Part shown: positions 58,801 through 64,000 of the stretch, in pieces
Layout of the letters: each line of letters begins with the position of its first letter
Numbering within the stretch: position 1 is the first letter of the stretch
Assembly: GCF_018603905.1 (NCBI RefSeq)
Contig: NZ_JAHFZZ010000010.1
Location: forward strand, 62,001-126,000
Length of the DNA: 64,000 nt
DNA from: Nonomuraea sp. NEAU-A123
GTDB lineage: Bacteria; Actinomycetota; Actinomycetes; Streptosporangiales; Streptosporangiaceae
Direction: 5' to 3'
The notes under the pieces: generated by a model
The model's database searches: none
What the model was told of the DNA's origin: nothing
What the model saw: the letters and a program-made list of their open reading frames with translations, nothing else
Position numbers and translations under genes: made by a program

Positions 58801-59134
58801 CGCTTCCAAGGTGTTCCAGGGGATCAGGGTCAGCAACCTGGACATCGTCGATCCGACCTACCACGGCATCATGTTCCAGACGAACTACGTGGGCCAGCAG
58901 CCGCAGAACCCGATCACGGACACGATCTTCACGAACGTGTCGATCAGCGGCGCCCAGAAGAGCGGTGACGCCTTCGACGCCAAGTCCGGCTTCGGTCTCT
59001 GGGCCAACGAGCTGCCCGAGCCGGGTCAGGGCCCGGCCGTCGGCTCCGTCACGTTCAACAACCTGAGGTTCAGCAACAACTCCCAGAACATCAAGAACAC
59101 GACGTCGACCTTTACCATCACGGTAAATCCCTAA
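55871..59134 (+). CDS. Secreted modular GH87-type alpha-1,3-glucanase/mycodextranase
   Basis: The 1087-residue protein has a signal peptide (to AWA, about residue 21), two discoidin-type domains (about 25-160 and 168-300), two CARDB-like Ig domains (about 303-395 and 400-508), a CBM6/35-like module (about 515-650) and a C-terminal parallel beta-helix. The helix has ADGIN (D848) and TGDDSF (D871, D872), matching the three-Asp arrangement of GH87 enzymes, which cut alpha-1,3-glucan or nigeran. ATG 55871 starts the signal peptide. With the ABC operon and GH13 enzyme it suggests alpha-glucan degradation. Confidence 0.87.
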   Translation: MRAVLAALALVIGFLATPAWAADTNLSAGKTATASSYTDVYSAPNVTDGNQATYWESANNAFPQWVQVDLGSTATVNQLTLKLPSGWPSRTQTLTVLGSANGTSFSTIKDAATYTFNPTATIAVSASGTRYVRLQITANSGWPAGQLSEFEVYGQADPGNPGDGTNLATGKPITESSHTHTYVAANANDGNVQTYWEGAAYPNTLTVQLGANADLTSIVLKLNPDPAWATRTQTIQVLGREQSATGLSNLVAQAVYTFNPATGNSVTIPVTAKVADVQLKITANSGAPGGQVAEFQVFGTPSANPDLTVSGLTASPAAPVETDAITLSATVKNSGTAPSGATSVTFYLGTVKAGSANVGALAAGASATVSSTIGTRDAATYQVSAKVDEDNNVVELNEGNNTATASLTVKPVDTADLIAAPVAWTPGNPAQGDTVTFSVGIKNQGTIASSGGSHGITLTIADESGTVVKTLTGGVSGAIAPGATAGPAGLGTWTAANGKYTVKVVLADDANELPVKRANNTSTQQLFVGRGAHMPYDTYEAEDAAIGGGATRIGPNRTVGDLAGEASGRRAVTLGTNGSYVEFTTRASTNTLVTRFSIPDAAGGGGNSSTLNVYVDGTFLKAIDLTSRYAWLYGAEASPGNSPGSGTPRHIYDEANLLLGTTVQAGHKIKLQKDAANGSTYTIDFVDLEQVTQIANPDPAHYAVPAGFTHQDVQNALDKARQDSTLVGVYLPAGDYQTASKFQVYGKAIKVVGAGPWFTRFISPSGQENTDTGFRADATANGSTFANFASFGNYTSRNDGPGKVFDLAGVANMVIDNIWVEHQMCLLWGSNTDNMTIKNSRIRDTFADGINMTNGSTGNLVTNIEARSTGDDSFALFSAIDNNNGEQRDNVFENLTSLLTWRAAGVAVYGGYANTFRNIYVADTLVYSGVTISSLDFGIPMLGFGASPPTSFENISLVRTGGHFWGQQTFPAMWLFSASKVFQGIRVSNLDIVDPTYHGIMFQTNYVGQQPQNPITDTIFTNVSISGAQKSGDAFDAKSGFGLWANELPEPGQGPAVGSVTFNNLRFSNNSQNIKNTTSTFTITVNP

Positions 59135-60003
59135 ATATCGGCTCTGGTGGGCAGGCCCTGCCAGTCGCTCGCGCTGGTCACCGCGGCGGCGCTCAACAGC
59201 GTCCCGCGGTGCAGGCGCTCCGGCGGGGTCAGCCCGTCCAGGGCGGCGCTGATGTAACCGGCCACGAACGCGTCGCCCGAGCCGGCGGTGTCGACGATCG
59301 GCACCTGCAGGGCGGCCGCGTCGTACCGCATGCGGTCCGCCCGGACGCTCGCGCCCTTGGCGCCGCGGTTCACCACGACCTCGCGCTCGGGCGTGAGCGC
59401 GGGCTTGACCAGATCGAGCTCGTCCTGGCCGAGGAAGAGCAGGTGGGAGGCGCAGGCCAGCTCGCCCAGCACCTCCTCGGCCTCGCGCACCGACGGCCAG
59501 AGCTCGGGTACGTACTCGACGGCGAAGGAGATGACCACCTCGGCGGTCTTGGCCGCGCTCACGGCCGAGCGGACCGCCTCCAGGGTGTCCCGGCCGAGGC
59601 CCGCCGTCAGGCCGGTGACGTGCAGCATCTTCGAGGCGCCGATCCTGTCGATGGGCACGTTGCCCGGCGTCAATGCCGTCCCGGCCGATCCGCTGCGATA
59701 GTGCGTGAGGCGCTGCTCGCGGCCCACCCGTGATTCCCTGAGCAGCAGCCCGGTGTGCGCGCCCTCGATGACCCGGACGTCGGCCGAGTCGACGCCCTCG
59801 CCCTTCAGCACGGTGAGGATCCTGGCGCCCAGCTCGTCGTTGCCTAGCTTGCCCAGGTAGGCAGCCCGATGTCCGAGCCGGGACAGGGCGATGGCGAGGT
59901 TGAACTCCGGGCCGGTGACGTCCAACCGGGCTTCGGTCTCATGACGTACCCGGCCACTGGACACGACCCCCAGCGCCTCGCCGAGCGTGTAGACGTCGGT
60001 CAT
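59131..60003 (-). CDS. PfkB-family sugar kinase
   Basis: This 290-residue ribokinase-family enzyme has signature 1-like GKLGNDELGARIL near residue 51 and signature 2 VDTAGSGDAFVAGYIS near 237-252 with the catalytic Asp. The N-terminal TGPEFNLAIALSRLG resembles 2-keto-3-deoxygluconate kinases, but substrates vary widely in the family. It overlaps the 3' end of the GH87 gene by 4 bp and is transcribed alone. A link to the adjacent glucan locus is possible but not shown. Confidence 0.9.
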   Translation of the reverse strand: MTDVYTLGEALGVVSSGRVRHETEARLDVTGPEFNLAIALSRLGHRAAYLGKLGNDELGARILTVLKGEGVDSADVRVIEGAHTGLLLRESRVGREQRLTHYRSGSAGTALTPGNVPIDRIGASKMLHVTGLTAGLGRDTLEAVRSAVSAAKTAEVVISFAVEYVPELWPSVREAEEVLGELACASHLLFLGQDELDLVKPALTPEREVVVNRGAKGASVRADRMRYDAAALQVPIVDTAGSGDAFVAGYISAALDGLTPPERLHRGTLLSAAAVTSASDWQGLPTRADI

Positions 60004-60061
60004 GCGGCCGACTGTAGTCGGTCACGACATCACAAATCGGATTTTTGAGTAACGTTCCTGG

Positions 60062-60073
60062 TCACGGCCGTGA
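60062..60073. promoter_or_regulatory. Palindrome TCACGGCCGTGA
   Basis: This perfect 12-bp palindrome lies in the 190-bp gap between the PfkB kinase gene (minus) and the secreted-protein gene (plus), 59 bp from the kinase start. It is a candidate operator for either gene; no regulator is adjacent. Confidence 0.35.
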
Positions 60074-60193
60074 TCAAATATTTTCTGTAACTTTAACGAA
60101 CATTGTCCCCATCTTGTGCATCAAAGTAGTAGAGGAGGTTGGCGATCCCGAGCCGGCCTCAGCAAACGGGGAATGAGAGGAATCAGCACCCTC

Positions 60194-60931
60194 ATGAAGA
60201 ACATCGCTGTAGGAATCGTCTCAGCCCTTGTGGGCGGGACACTCCTGATCTCAGGCGCCGGTGCCGCGTCGGCTACGACGAAGGCTCCGACCGTCGACAT
60301 CAGGGACATCTCACCGAACCCGGTCGTGGTCAAGGCCGGTAGCGAGACGGAGGCCTTCTTCAAGGTCGACGCCAGCTCGGACGTCGAGAAGGTCCAGCTC
60401 AGTGTGGCGCCGGTCGACCCGCGCTACCGCACCCTGCGGGCCAAGGACGTCAAGCAGGTCGAGAGCTGGCGCTTCTCCGTGCCGTTCACCGAGACCGACC
60501 AGGACGGCAAGTGGAAGGCCACGGCCCAGGCCTACGACAAGGACGGCAAGGTCGTCGACACCGACACCGCGTTCTTCGCCGTAGAGATCCAGAAGGGCAA
60601 GGCGCAGACGCGCATCTCGCGCTTCAGCGCCGACCCGTCGAAGGTCCGCAAGGGCAAGAGCATCTACTTCTCCGGTCGTCTCCAGGTCAACGACGACGAC
60701 CGCTGGAAGAGCGTCCGCAACGAGCGGGTCAGCATCTTCTACAAGGCCAACGGCTCCAGCGGCTGGAAGTGGGTCGCCTCCGACCGTACCGGCTGGAACG
60801 GTAAGTTCGACGCCAAGACCCGTGCGTACAAGAGCGGCCTGTTCAAGGCCGTCTACGCGGGTGACGACGAGCTCGAGGGCGCGACCAGCGCCACGGACTA
60901 CGTGCGTGTCGTCTCGCGCTGGCACCACTAG
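60194..60931 (+). CDS. Secreted Ig-like protein, unknown function
   Basis: The 245-residue precursor has the signal peptide MKNIAVGIVSALVGGTLL with cleavage near GAASA (residue 27). The mature protein has two beta-sandwich-like halves: VDIRDISPNPVVVKAGSETE (28-140) and TRISRFSADPSKVRKGKSIY (146-245), the latter with SSGWKWVASDRTGWNGKF and AVYAGDDELEGATS. The second half resembles Ig-like domains of actinomycete exported proteins. ATG 60194 gives the signal peptide; an ATG at 60173 is also in frame. I assign no function. Confidence 0.85.
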   Translation: MKNIAVGIVSALVGGTLLISGAGAASATTKAPTVDIRDISPNPVVVKAGSETEAFFKVDASSDVEKVQLSVAPVDPRYRTLRAKDVKQVESWRFSVPFTETDQDGKWKATAQAYDKDGKVVDTDTAFFAVEIQKGKAQTRISRFSADPSKVRKGKSIYFSGRLQVNDDDRWKSVRNERVSIFYKANGSSGWKWVASDRTGWNGKFDAKTRAYKSGLFKAVYAGDDELEGATSATDYVRVVSRWHH

Positions 60932-60946
60932 TCACATCTAAGTAGA

Positions 60947-60974
60947 GGCCCGGTCCCCGCAATGGGGGCCGGGC
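60947..60974 (+). terminator. Rho-independent terminator
   Basis: GCCCGGTCCCC and GGGGGCCGGGC pair over 11 bp (one G-T wobble) around GCAAT, followed by TTCTGCTTTG, shortly after the stop of the secreted-protein gene. Confidence 0.75.
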
Positions 60975-61072
60975 TTCTGCTTTGCCCTGAGCCGGGCGGC
61001 CCTTCGCCTTGTCTTGACCGTCCTTCGCCGCGCCGTCCGTGAGAGTCACGACCCGGCGGGTAGCTTCGAGGT

Positions 61073-61777
61073 ATGGCTGAGAACCTGTTGAAAGAGTTCG
61101 ATCCGTTCGACGTCTTCGACGCCGAAGCGGCCCGGCTCGACCGTTTCTTCGCCGGACTCGACGACGCCGGATGGGCGCGGCCGTCACGCTGCGAGGGGTG
61201 GTCGGTCCGCGACGTCCTGGGCCATCTGGCGGGCGAGGAGCTTTACAACCACGCCTGTCTCGACGGCAACGTGCAGGACATCCTGGCCCGCCTCGCCAGA
61301 GAAGGGGTCAACGGCTTCCACGACTTCAACGAGTGGTGCGTACGCCAGCGCCGGAACATCCCCGTCGAACAGGTGCTCCAGGAATGGCGGACCGAGAACG
61401 CCGACACCCGGCGCCGCATGCGGGAGCTCGGGCGGGACGCGTTGCTCGACACGATGGCCGGCCCGTACCCGGTGGGGATGCAGGCCTTCCACTACGACTC
61501 CGAGTACGCCACGCACGCCGACGACGTCGGTGCCCCGGTGCCGAAGGAGGAGGCCGACGCCCGGACGCTCTGGCGGGTGGCGGTGGGCCGGTTCGCCCTG
61601 TCGGAGCAGGAGGCCGAGGTCCGGATTGAGCAGACGGCCGAGCAGATCCGGGTGAACACGGCCGGGTTGACCGCGACGCTCTCCTTCCCGGAGTTCGTGG
61701 AGGCGACGGTGGGGCGTCTGACGCCCGACGACGAGCTCGACCCGCGGGTCGCCTCGGCTCTGAGGTGCCTGGCCTGA
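61073..61777 (+). CDS. Maleylpyruvate isomerase-family (DinB-fold) protein, probably mycothiol-dependent
   Basis: The 234-residue protein has the four-helix DinB-like N-terminal domain of the mycothiol-dependent maleylpyruvate isomerase family: FDVFDAEAARLDRFFAGL, WARPSRCEGWSVRDVLGHLAGEE near 35-57 (first metal His) and MQAFHYDSEYATHADDVG near 140-157 (further His ligands). Such enzymes use mycothiol, the actinobacterial thiol, in isomerisation or S-conjugation. The substrate is unknown. It is followed tail to tail by the DUF3040 gene 2 bp away. Confidence 0.87.
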   Translation: MAENLLKEFDPFDVFDAEAARLDRFFAGLDDAGWARPSRCEGWSVRDVLGHLAGEELYNHACLDGNVQDILARLAREGVNGFHDFNEWCVRQRRNIPVEQVLQEWRTENADTRRRMRELGRDALLDTMAGPYPVGMQAFHYDSEYATHADDVGAPVPKEEADARTLWRVAVGRFALSEQEAEVRIEQTAEQIRVNTAGLTATLSFPEFVEATVGRLTPDDELDPRVASALRCLA

Positions 61778-61779
61778 GC

Positions 61780-62013
61780 TCAGGCGGTGATGACCGCCAG
61801 CAGGAGCAACAGCACGACGACCACTCCGAGCAGTGCGATCAGCCAAATGTGCGCCGTAGCCCACGACTGCATCCGCGCACGGTAAAAACCCGTGTCGGAT
61901 CCTGTCTCGATCTTGTTGATTGCGGCTACACGCCGCGCCAGGTCGGGGTCCTCCAGCTCAAGTGCCTGCTCGATTTCCCCGAGGATGCGGCGTTCCCTTC
62001 CAGATAGACTCAT
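61780..62013 (-). CDS. DUF3040 small membrane protein
   Basis: This 77-residue protein begins MSLSGRERRILGEIEQALEL, the usual N-terminus of DUF3040 proteins, continues with a charged helix and ends in one membrane segment (HIWLIALLGVVVVLLLLLAVI). Its function is unknown; it is a single-pass protein with a cytoplasmic N-terminal region by prediction. ATG 62013 fits the family; an in-frame ATG at 62025 is four codons longer. It is monocistronic. Confidence 0.82.
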   Translation of the reverse strand: MSLSGRERRILGEIEQALELEDPDLARRVAAINKIETGSDTGFYRARMQSWATAHIWLIALLGVVVVLLLLLAVITA

Positions 62014-62098
62014 TGTGACCACCATCACTCCGCGCCGGTGAAAGCCATGTACCCGGAAGTAACCGGCACATACCGCTTCCACCGGGCGGAAGTGGCGA

Positions 62099-62344
62099 TC
62101 AGACCTTGCCGTAGCGCTGCTTGAAGCGCTCCACGCGACCGGCGGTGTCAAGGACCCGCCCGCGTCCGGTGTAGAAGGGGTGACTCGCCGAGGAGACGTC
62201 GACGTCGACGACCGGGTAGGTGTGGCCGTCCTCCCACTCGATGGCCCTGTCACTCGTCAGGGTCGAGCGGGTGAGGAAGGCGAACCCGGCGCTCGGGTCG
62301 CGGAAGACGACGGGCCGGTACGAGGGGTGCAGGTTCTTTCTCAT
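62099..62344 (-). CDS. rpmE2: Zinc-free ribosomal protein L31 type B
   Basis: The 81-residue protein is the C-minus paralogue of bL31: MRKNLHPSYRPVVFRD at the start, SHPFYTGRGRVLDTAGRVERFKQRYG at the end, and no cysteines at all. Under zinc limitation it replaces the zinc-containing L31 on the 50S subunit, freeing zinc. A Zur-box-like site lies 17 bp upstream of its start codon. The SDR gene ends only 28 bp upstream on the same strand, so the Zur site lets it be induced separately. Confidence 0.95.
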   Translation of the reverse strand: MRKNLHPSYRPVVFRDPSAGFAFLTRSTLTSDRAIEWEDGHTYPVVDVDVSSASHPFYTGRGRVLDTAGRVERFKQRYGKV

Positions 62345-62360
62345 GCCCCCTGTAACTGTA

Positions 62361-62375
62361 CGACAATGGTTTTCA
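62361..62375 (-). promoter_or_regulatory. Probable Zur box
   Basis: On the minus strand TGAAAACCATTGTCG matches the actinobacterial Zur consensus TGAAAATGATTTTCA at 11 of 15 positions. It sits 17 bp before rpmE2, a classic Zur target, and overlaps the stop codon of the upstream SDR gene. Confidence 0.65.
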
Positions 62376-63134
62376 TTCCCTGGATTCGGGGTCGAGTCCG
62401 AGTGCCGCCCGGCCGCCGTCCACGGGGACCGTCGCGCCCGTGACGAAGGCGGCGCCGTCCGAGAGGAGATAGACCACGGCGGCGGCCACCTCGTCCGCTC
62501 CGGCGACCCTGCCGAGAGGGTGCAACCTGGCCATCTCCGCCTCGATTCCCGCCGCCACCTCGGCCGGCTGGGCGGCCAGGAACTCGGCGTACCGCTCCGT
62601 GGCCACCGAGCCGGGGGCGACGGCGTTGACCCGGATGCCGCGCCTGCCGTACTCGACGGCCAACGCCCTGGTCAGGCCCTCGATGGCGGCCTTCGCGGTG
62701 GAGTACGGCAGGCTGCCGGGCACCGCCCTGCGCGCCTGGTGGGAGGTGATGTTGACGATGGCGCCGGCCGTACCGGCCTTGAGGAAACGCCGCACGGCGG
62801 TGGCGCAGCCGACGACGGCGAGGTCCAGGTTGGCGGCGATCAGGGCGCGGATCTCGGCGGTCGTGGCGGTGTGCACGGACGCGTCCCTGAAGACGGCCGC
62901 GTTGTTCACCCAGCCGGACAGCCTGCCCTCGGCCTGCGCGAGGTCGGCGGCGTGCTCGGTGACACTCTCGTCGGCCGCGTCGCCGACGACCGGGAGAATC
63001 CGGGGGCCCGCCCAGTCCAGCGCCGCGGCGTCGCGTTCGACGGCGACCACGGTGCCCCCGTCCTTGAGGAGCCGCTCCACCACGGCCCGCCCGATGCCCC
63101 GGCCTCCACCGGTGACGACATAGGTGGGAGTCAT
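62373..63134 (-). CDS. Short-chain dehydrogenase/reductase
   Basis: The 253-residue classical SDR has the cofactor motif TGGGRGIGRAVV near residue 8, NNAAV near 80, the catalytic Ser in NITSHQARRAVPGS and YSTAK near 145, and the C-terminal VTGATVPVDGGRAA. An acidic residue at the end of the second strand (VAVERD) suggests NAD preference. Substrates cannot be read from sequence. It is divergent from the MFS transporter gene, 42 bp apart. Confidence 0.92.
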   Translation of the reverse strand: MTPTYVVTGGGRGIGRAVVERLLKDGGTVVAVERDAAALDWAGPRILPVVGDAADESVTEHAADLAQAEGRLSGWVNNAAVFRDASVHTATTAEIRALIAANLDLAVVGCATAVRRFLKAGTAGAIVNITSHQARRAVPGSLPYSTAKAAIEGLTRALAVEYGRRGIRVNAVAPGSVATERYAEFLAAQPAEVAAGIEAEMARLHPLGRVAGADEVAAAVVYLLSDGAAFVTGATVPVDGGRAALGLDPESRE

Positions 63135-63176
63135 GTCACAGTGTCCACAGGGGGATGAAGGGGAACGAAACCACTC

Positions 63177-64000
63177 GTGATCGCCTCGTCTGCTCGTCTC
63201 ATCGGTGCACTGGCGATCACGCAGACCGCCGGATACGGAATCCTTTACTACGCTTTCTCCGTCTTCATCACCCCGATGGCCCGCGATATGCACGCGGGGG
63301 TCGCCGAACTCACCGGCGCGATAACGCTGGCCGTACTCGTCTCGGCGGTCGTGGCGCCGCCCATCGGCCGCTGGCTCGACCGGCGTGGCGGGCGCGGTCT
63401 GATGACGGCGGGCTCGGCGCTCGGCGCGGCGGCCGTGCTCGCCTGGTCGCAGGTGCACAACCTGATCCAGCTCTACCTGGTGTGCGCGGTGCTCGGCGTC
63501 GCCTCCGCGATGGTGCTGTACGAGGCCGCGTTCGCGGTCATCGTCGCCCGGTTCGACGCGGCGCGGCGGGCGCGGGCCCTGCTCGCCGTGACCGTCGTCG
63601 CCGGGTTCGCGTCCAGCATCTTCCTGCCCCTGACGGGCTTCCTCGTCGATCGGTACGGGTGGCGGCAGGCGCTGGTCATCCTGGCCGCCGGATACGCCGT
63701 GACGGCCGTACCCCTGCACTTCCTGGCCGTGCGGAGCCGTCCCTTCTCCGTGGACACGGACCGGCGCGTCGTCGGGGCGGCGCTGCGGGAGCGGCCGTTC
63801 TGGCTGCTGGCGGCGGCGTTCCTGACGCAGACGGGCGCCGTGGCGGTCATGGGCGTGCTGCTCGTGACGTACCTGATCACGCTCGGCCACTCCCCCATCT
63901 TCGCGGCGACCGTCGCGGGCCTGCTCGGCGTGCTGTCGGTGACCGGCCGGCTGGTGACCACCGGCCTGCAGGGGCGGTGGCCGGTGGCGCTGATCACCGC
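63177..64000 (+). CDS. MFS transporter, N-terminal part (cut by window end)
   Basis: Translation from GTG 63177 stays open to the window edge, giving 274 residues with about seven to eight membrane helices. The start reads VIASSARLIGALAITQTAGYG; the MFS loop 2-3 motif is GRWLDRRGGRGLM near 64-76, and GFLVDRYGWRQAL follows near 159. The second half is outside the window. AAGGGGAA lies about 12 nt upstream of the GTG. It is an inner-membrane secondary transporter, perhaps an efflux pump, with unknown substrate. Confidence 0.88.
   Translation, partial: MIASSARLIGALAITQTAGYGILYYAFSVFITPMARDMHAGVAELTGAITLAVLVSAVVAPPIGRWLDRRGGRGLMTAGSALGAAAVLAWSQVHNLIQLYLVCAVLGVASAMVLYEAAFAVIVARFDAARRARALLAVTVVAGFASSIFLPLTGFLVDRYGWRQALVILAAGYAVTAVPLHFLAVRSRPFSVDTDRRVVGAALRERPFWLLAAAFLTQTGAVAVMGVLLVTYLITLGHSPIFAATVAGLLGVLSVTGRLVTTGLQGRWPVALIT

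Noticed and set aside
1..64000. CRISPR arrays, rRNA, tRNA genes and IS elements
   Set aside because: I found no regularly spaced repeats, no transposase-like protein and no cloverleaf-type sequence I could support by reading; a dedicated tRNA scan could still find one.

Overview
The window is high-GC actinobacterial DNA. DUF397/XRE regulator pairs, a DUF574 methyltransferase, a mycothiol-type isomerase-fold protein, a fused isobutyryl-CoA mutase, GpgS and many sugar ABC operons with ROK or LacI regulators suggest Streptosporangiaceae (Nonomuraea-like). The placement is inferred from gene content alone. No rRNA, tRNA or CRISPR array was seen.

Layout. 1-710 (minus): two overlapping genes resembling the conserved small proteins beside the FtsK-like transfer gene of integrative elements. 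1154-3764: an XRE regulator, two DUF397 proteins, MscL and an unknown protein. 3769-9244: threonine dehydratase, proline iminopeptidase, PAP2 phosphatase, universal stress protein, then a GT4 glycosyltransferase coupled to GpgS. 9350-19028: a sugar-catabolic locus with a Gfo/Idh/MocA oxidoreductase, two BchC-like dehydrogenases, a GH63-like hydrolase, a TIM-barrel isomerase/lyase, an ABC importer and a ROK regulator. 19033-29073: quinone oxidoreductase, metal-receptor-like protein, DUF574 methyltransferase, Tpx, a small secreted four-cysteine protein, IcmF, glucose-dehydrogenase-like enzyme, CHAP amidase-like protein and PP2C phosphatase.

29150-31830 holds an N6-adenine methyltransferase with an N-terminal HTH, followed by a soluble Ser/Thr kinase. 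31839-34215 (minus) is the most unusual locus: a 19-residue peptide gene with a strong ribosome binding site, a ThiF/MccB-like adenylating enzyme with a PqqD/RRE-like N-terminus, and a membrane M50-type protease that also starts with a PqqD-like domain. The last two genes overlap as ATGA. It looks like an undescribed RiPP pathway, and TGGCG repeats at exact 11-bp spacing lie upstream of the peptide.

34484-39960 is a cellobiose/beta-glucoside operon (CebEFG, GH1, LacI regulator) with CebR-like palindromes. 40220-41880 is a variable patch with an orphan AAA ATPase and a serpin fragment. 41888-46360 holds RidA, a WYL regulator, a coiled-coil protein, a RibD/DHFR-like reductase and an ECF41 sigma factor overlapping an NmrA-like reductase. 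46377-49172 encodes three secreted proteins: a tandem bulb lectin, a beta-helix protein and a small unknown.

49272-59134 looks like an alpha-glucan utilisation locus: a secreted GH87-type endo-glucanase divergent from a LacI regulator, an ABC importer, a GH13 alpha-glucosidase and a CMD-family protein. 59131-64000 holds a PfkB kinase, a secreted protein, a DinB-fold enzyme, a DUF3040 protein, zinc-free ribosomal protein L31 under a likely Zur box, an SDR enzyme and the start of an MFS transporter.
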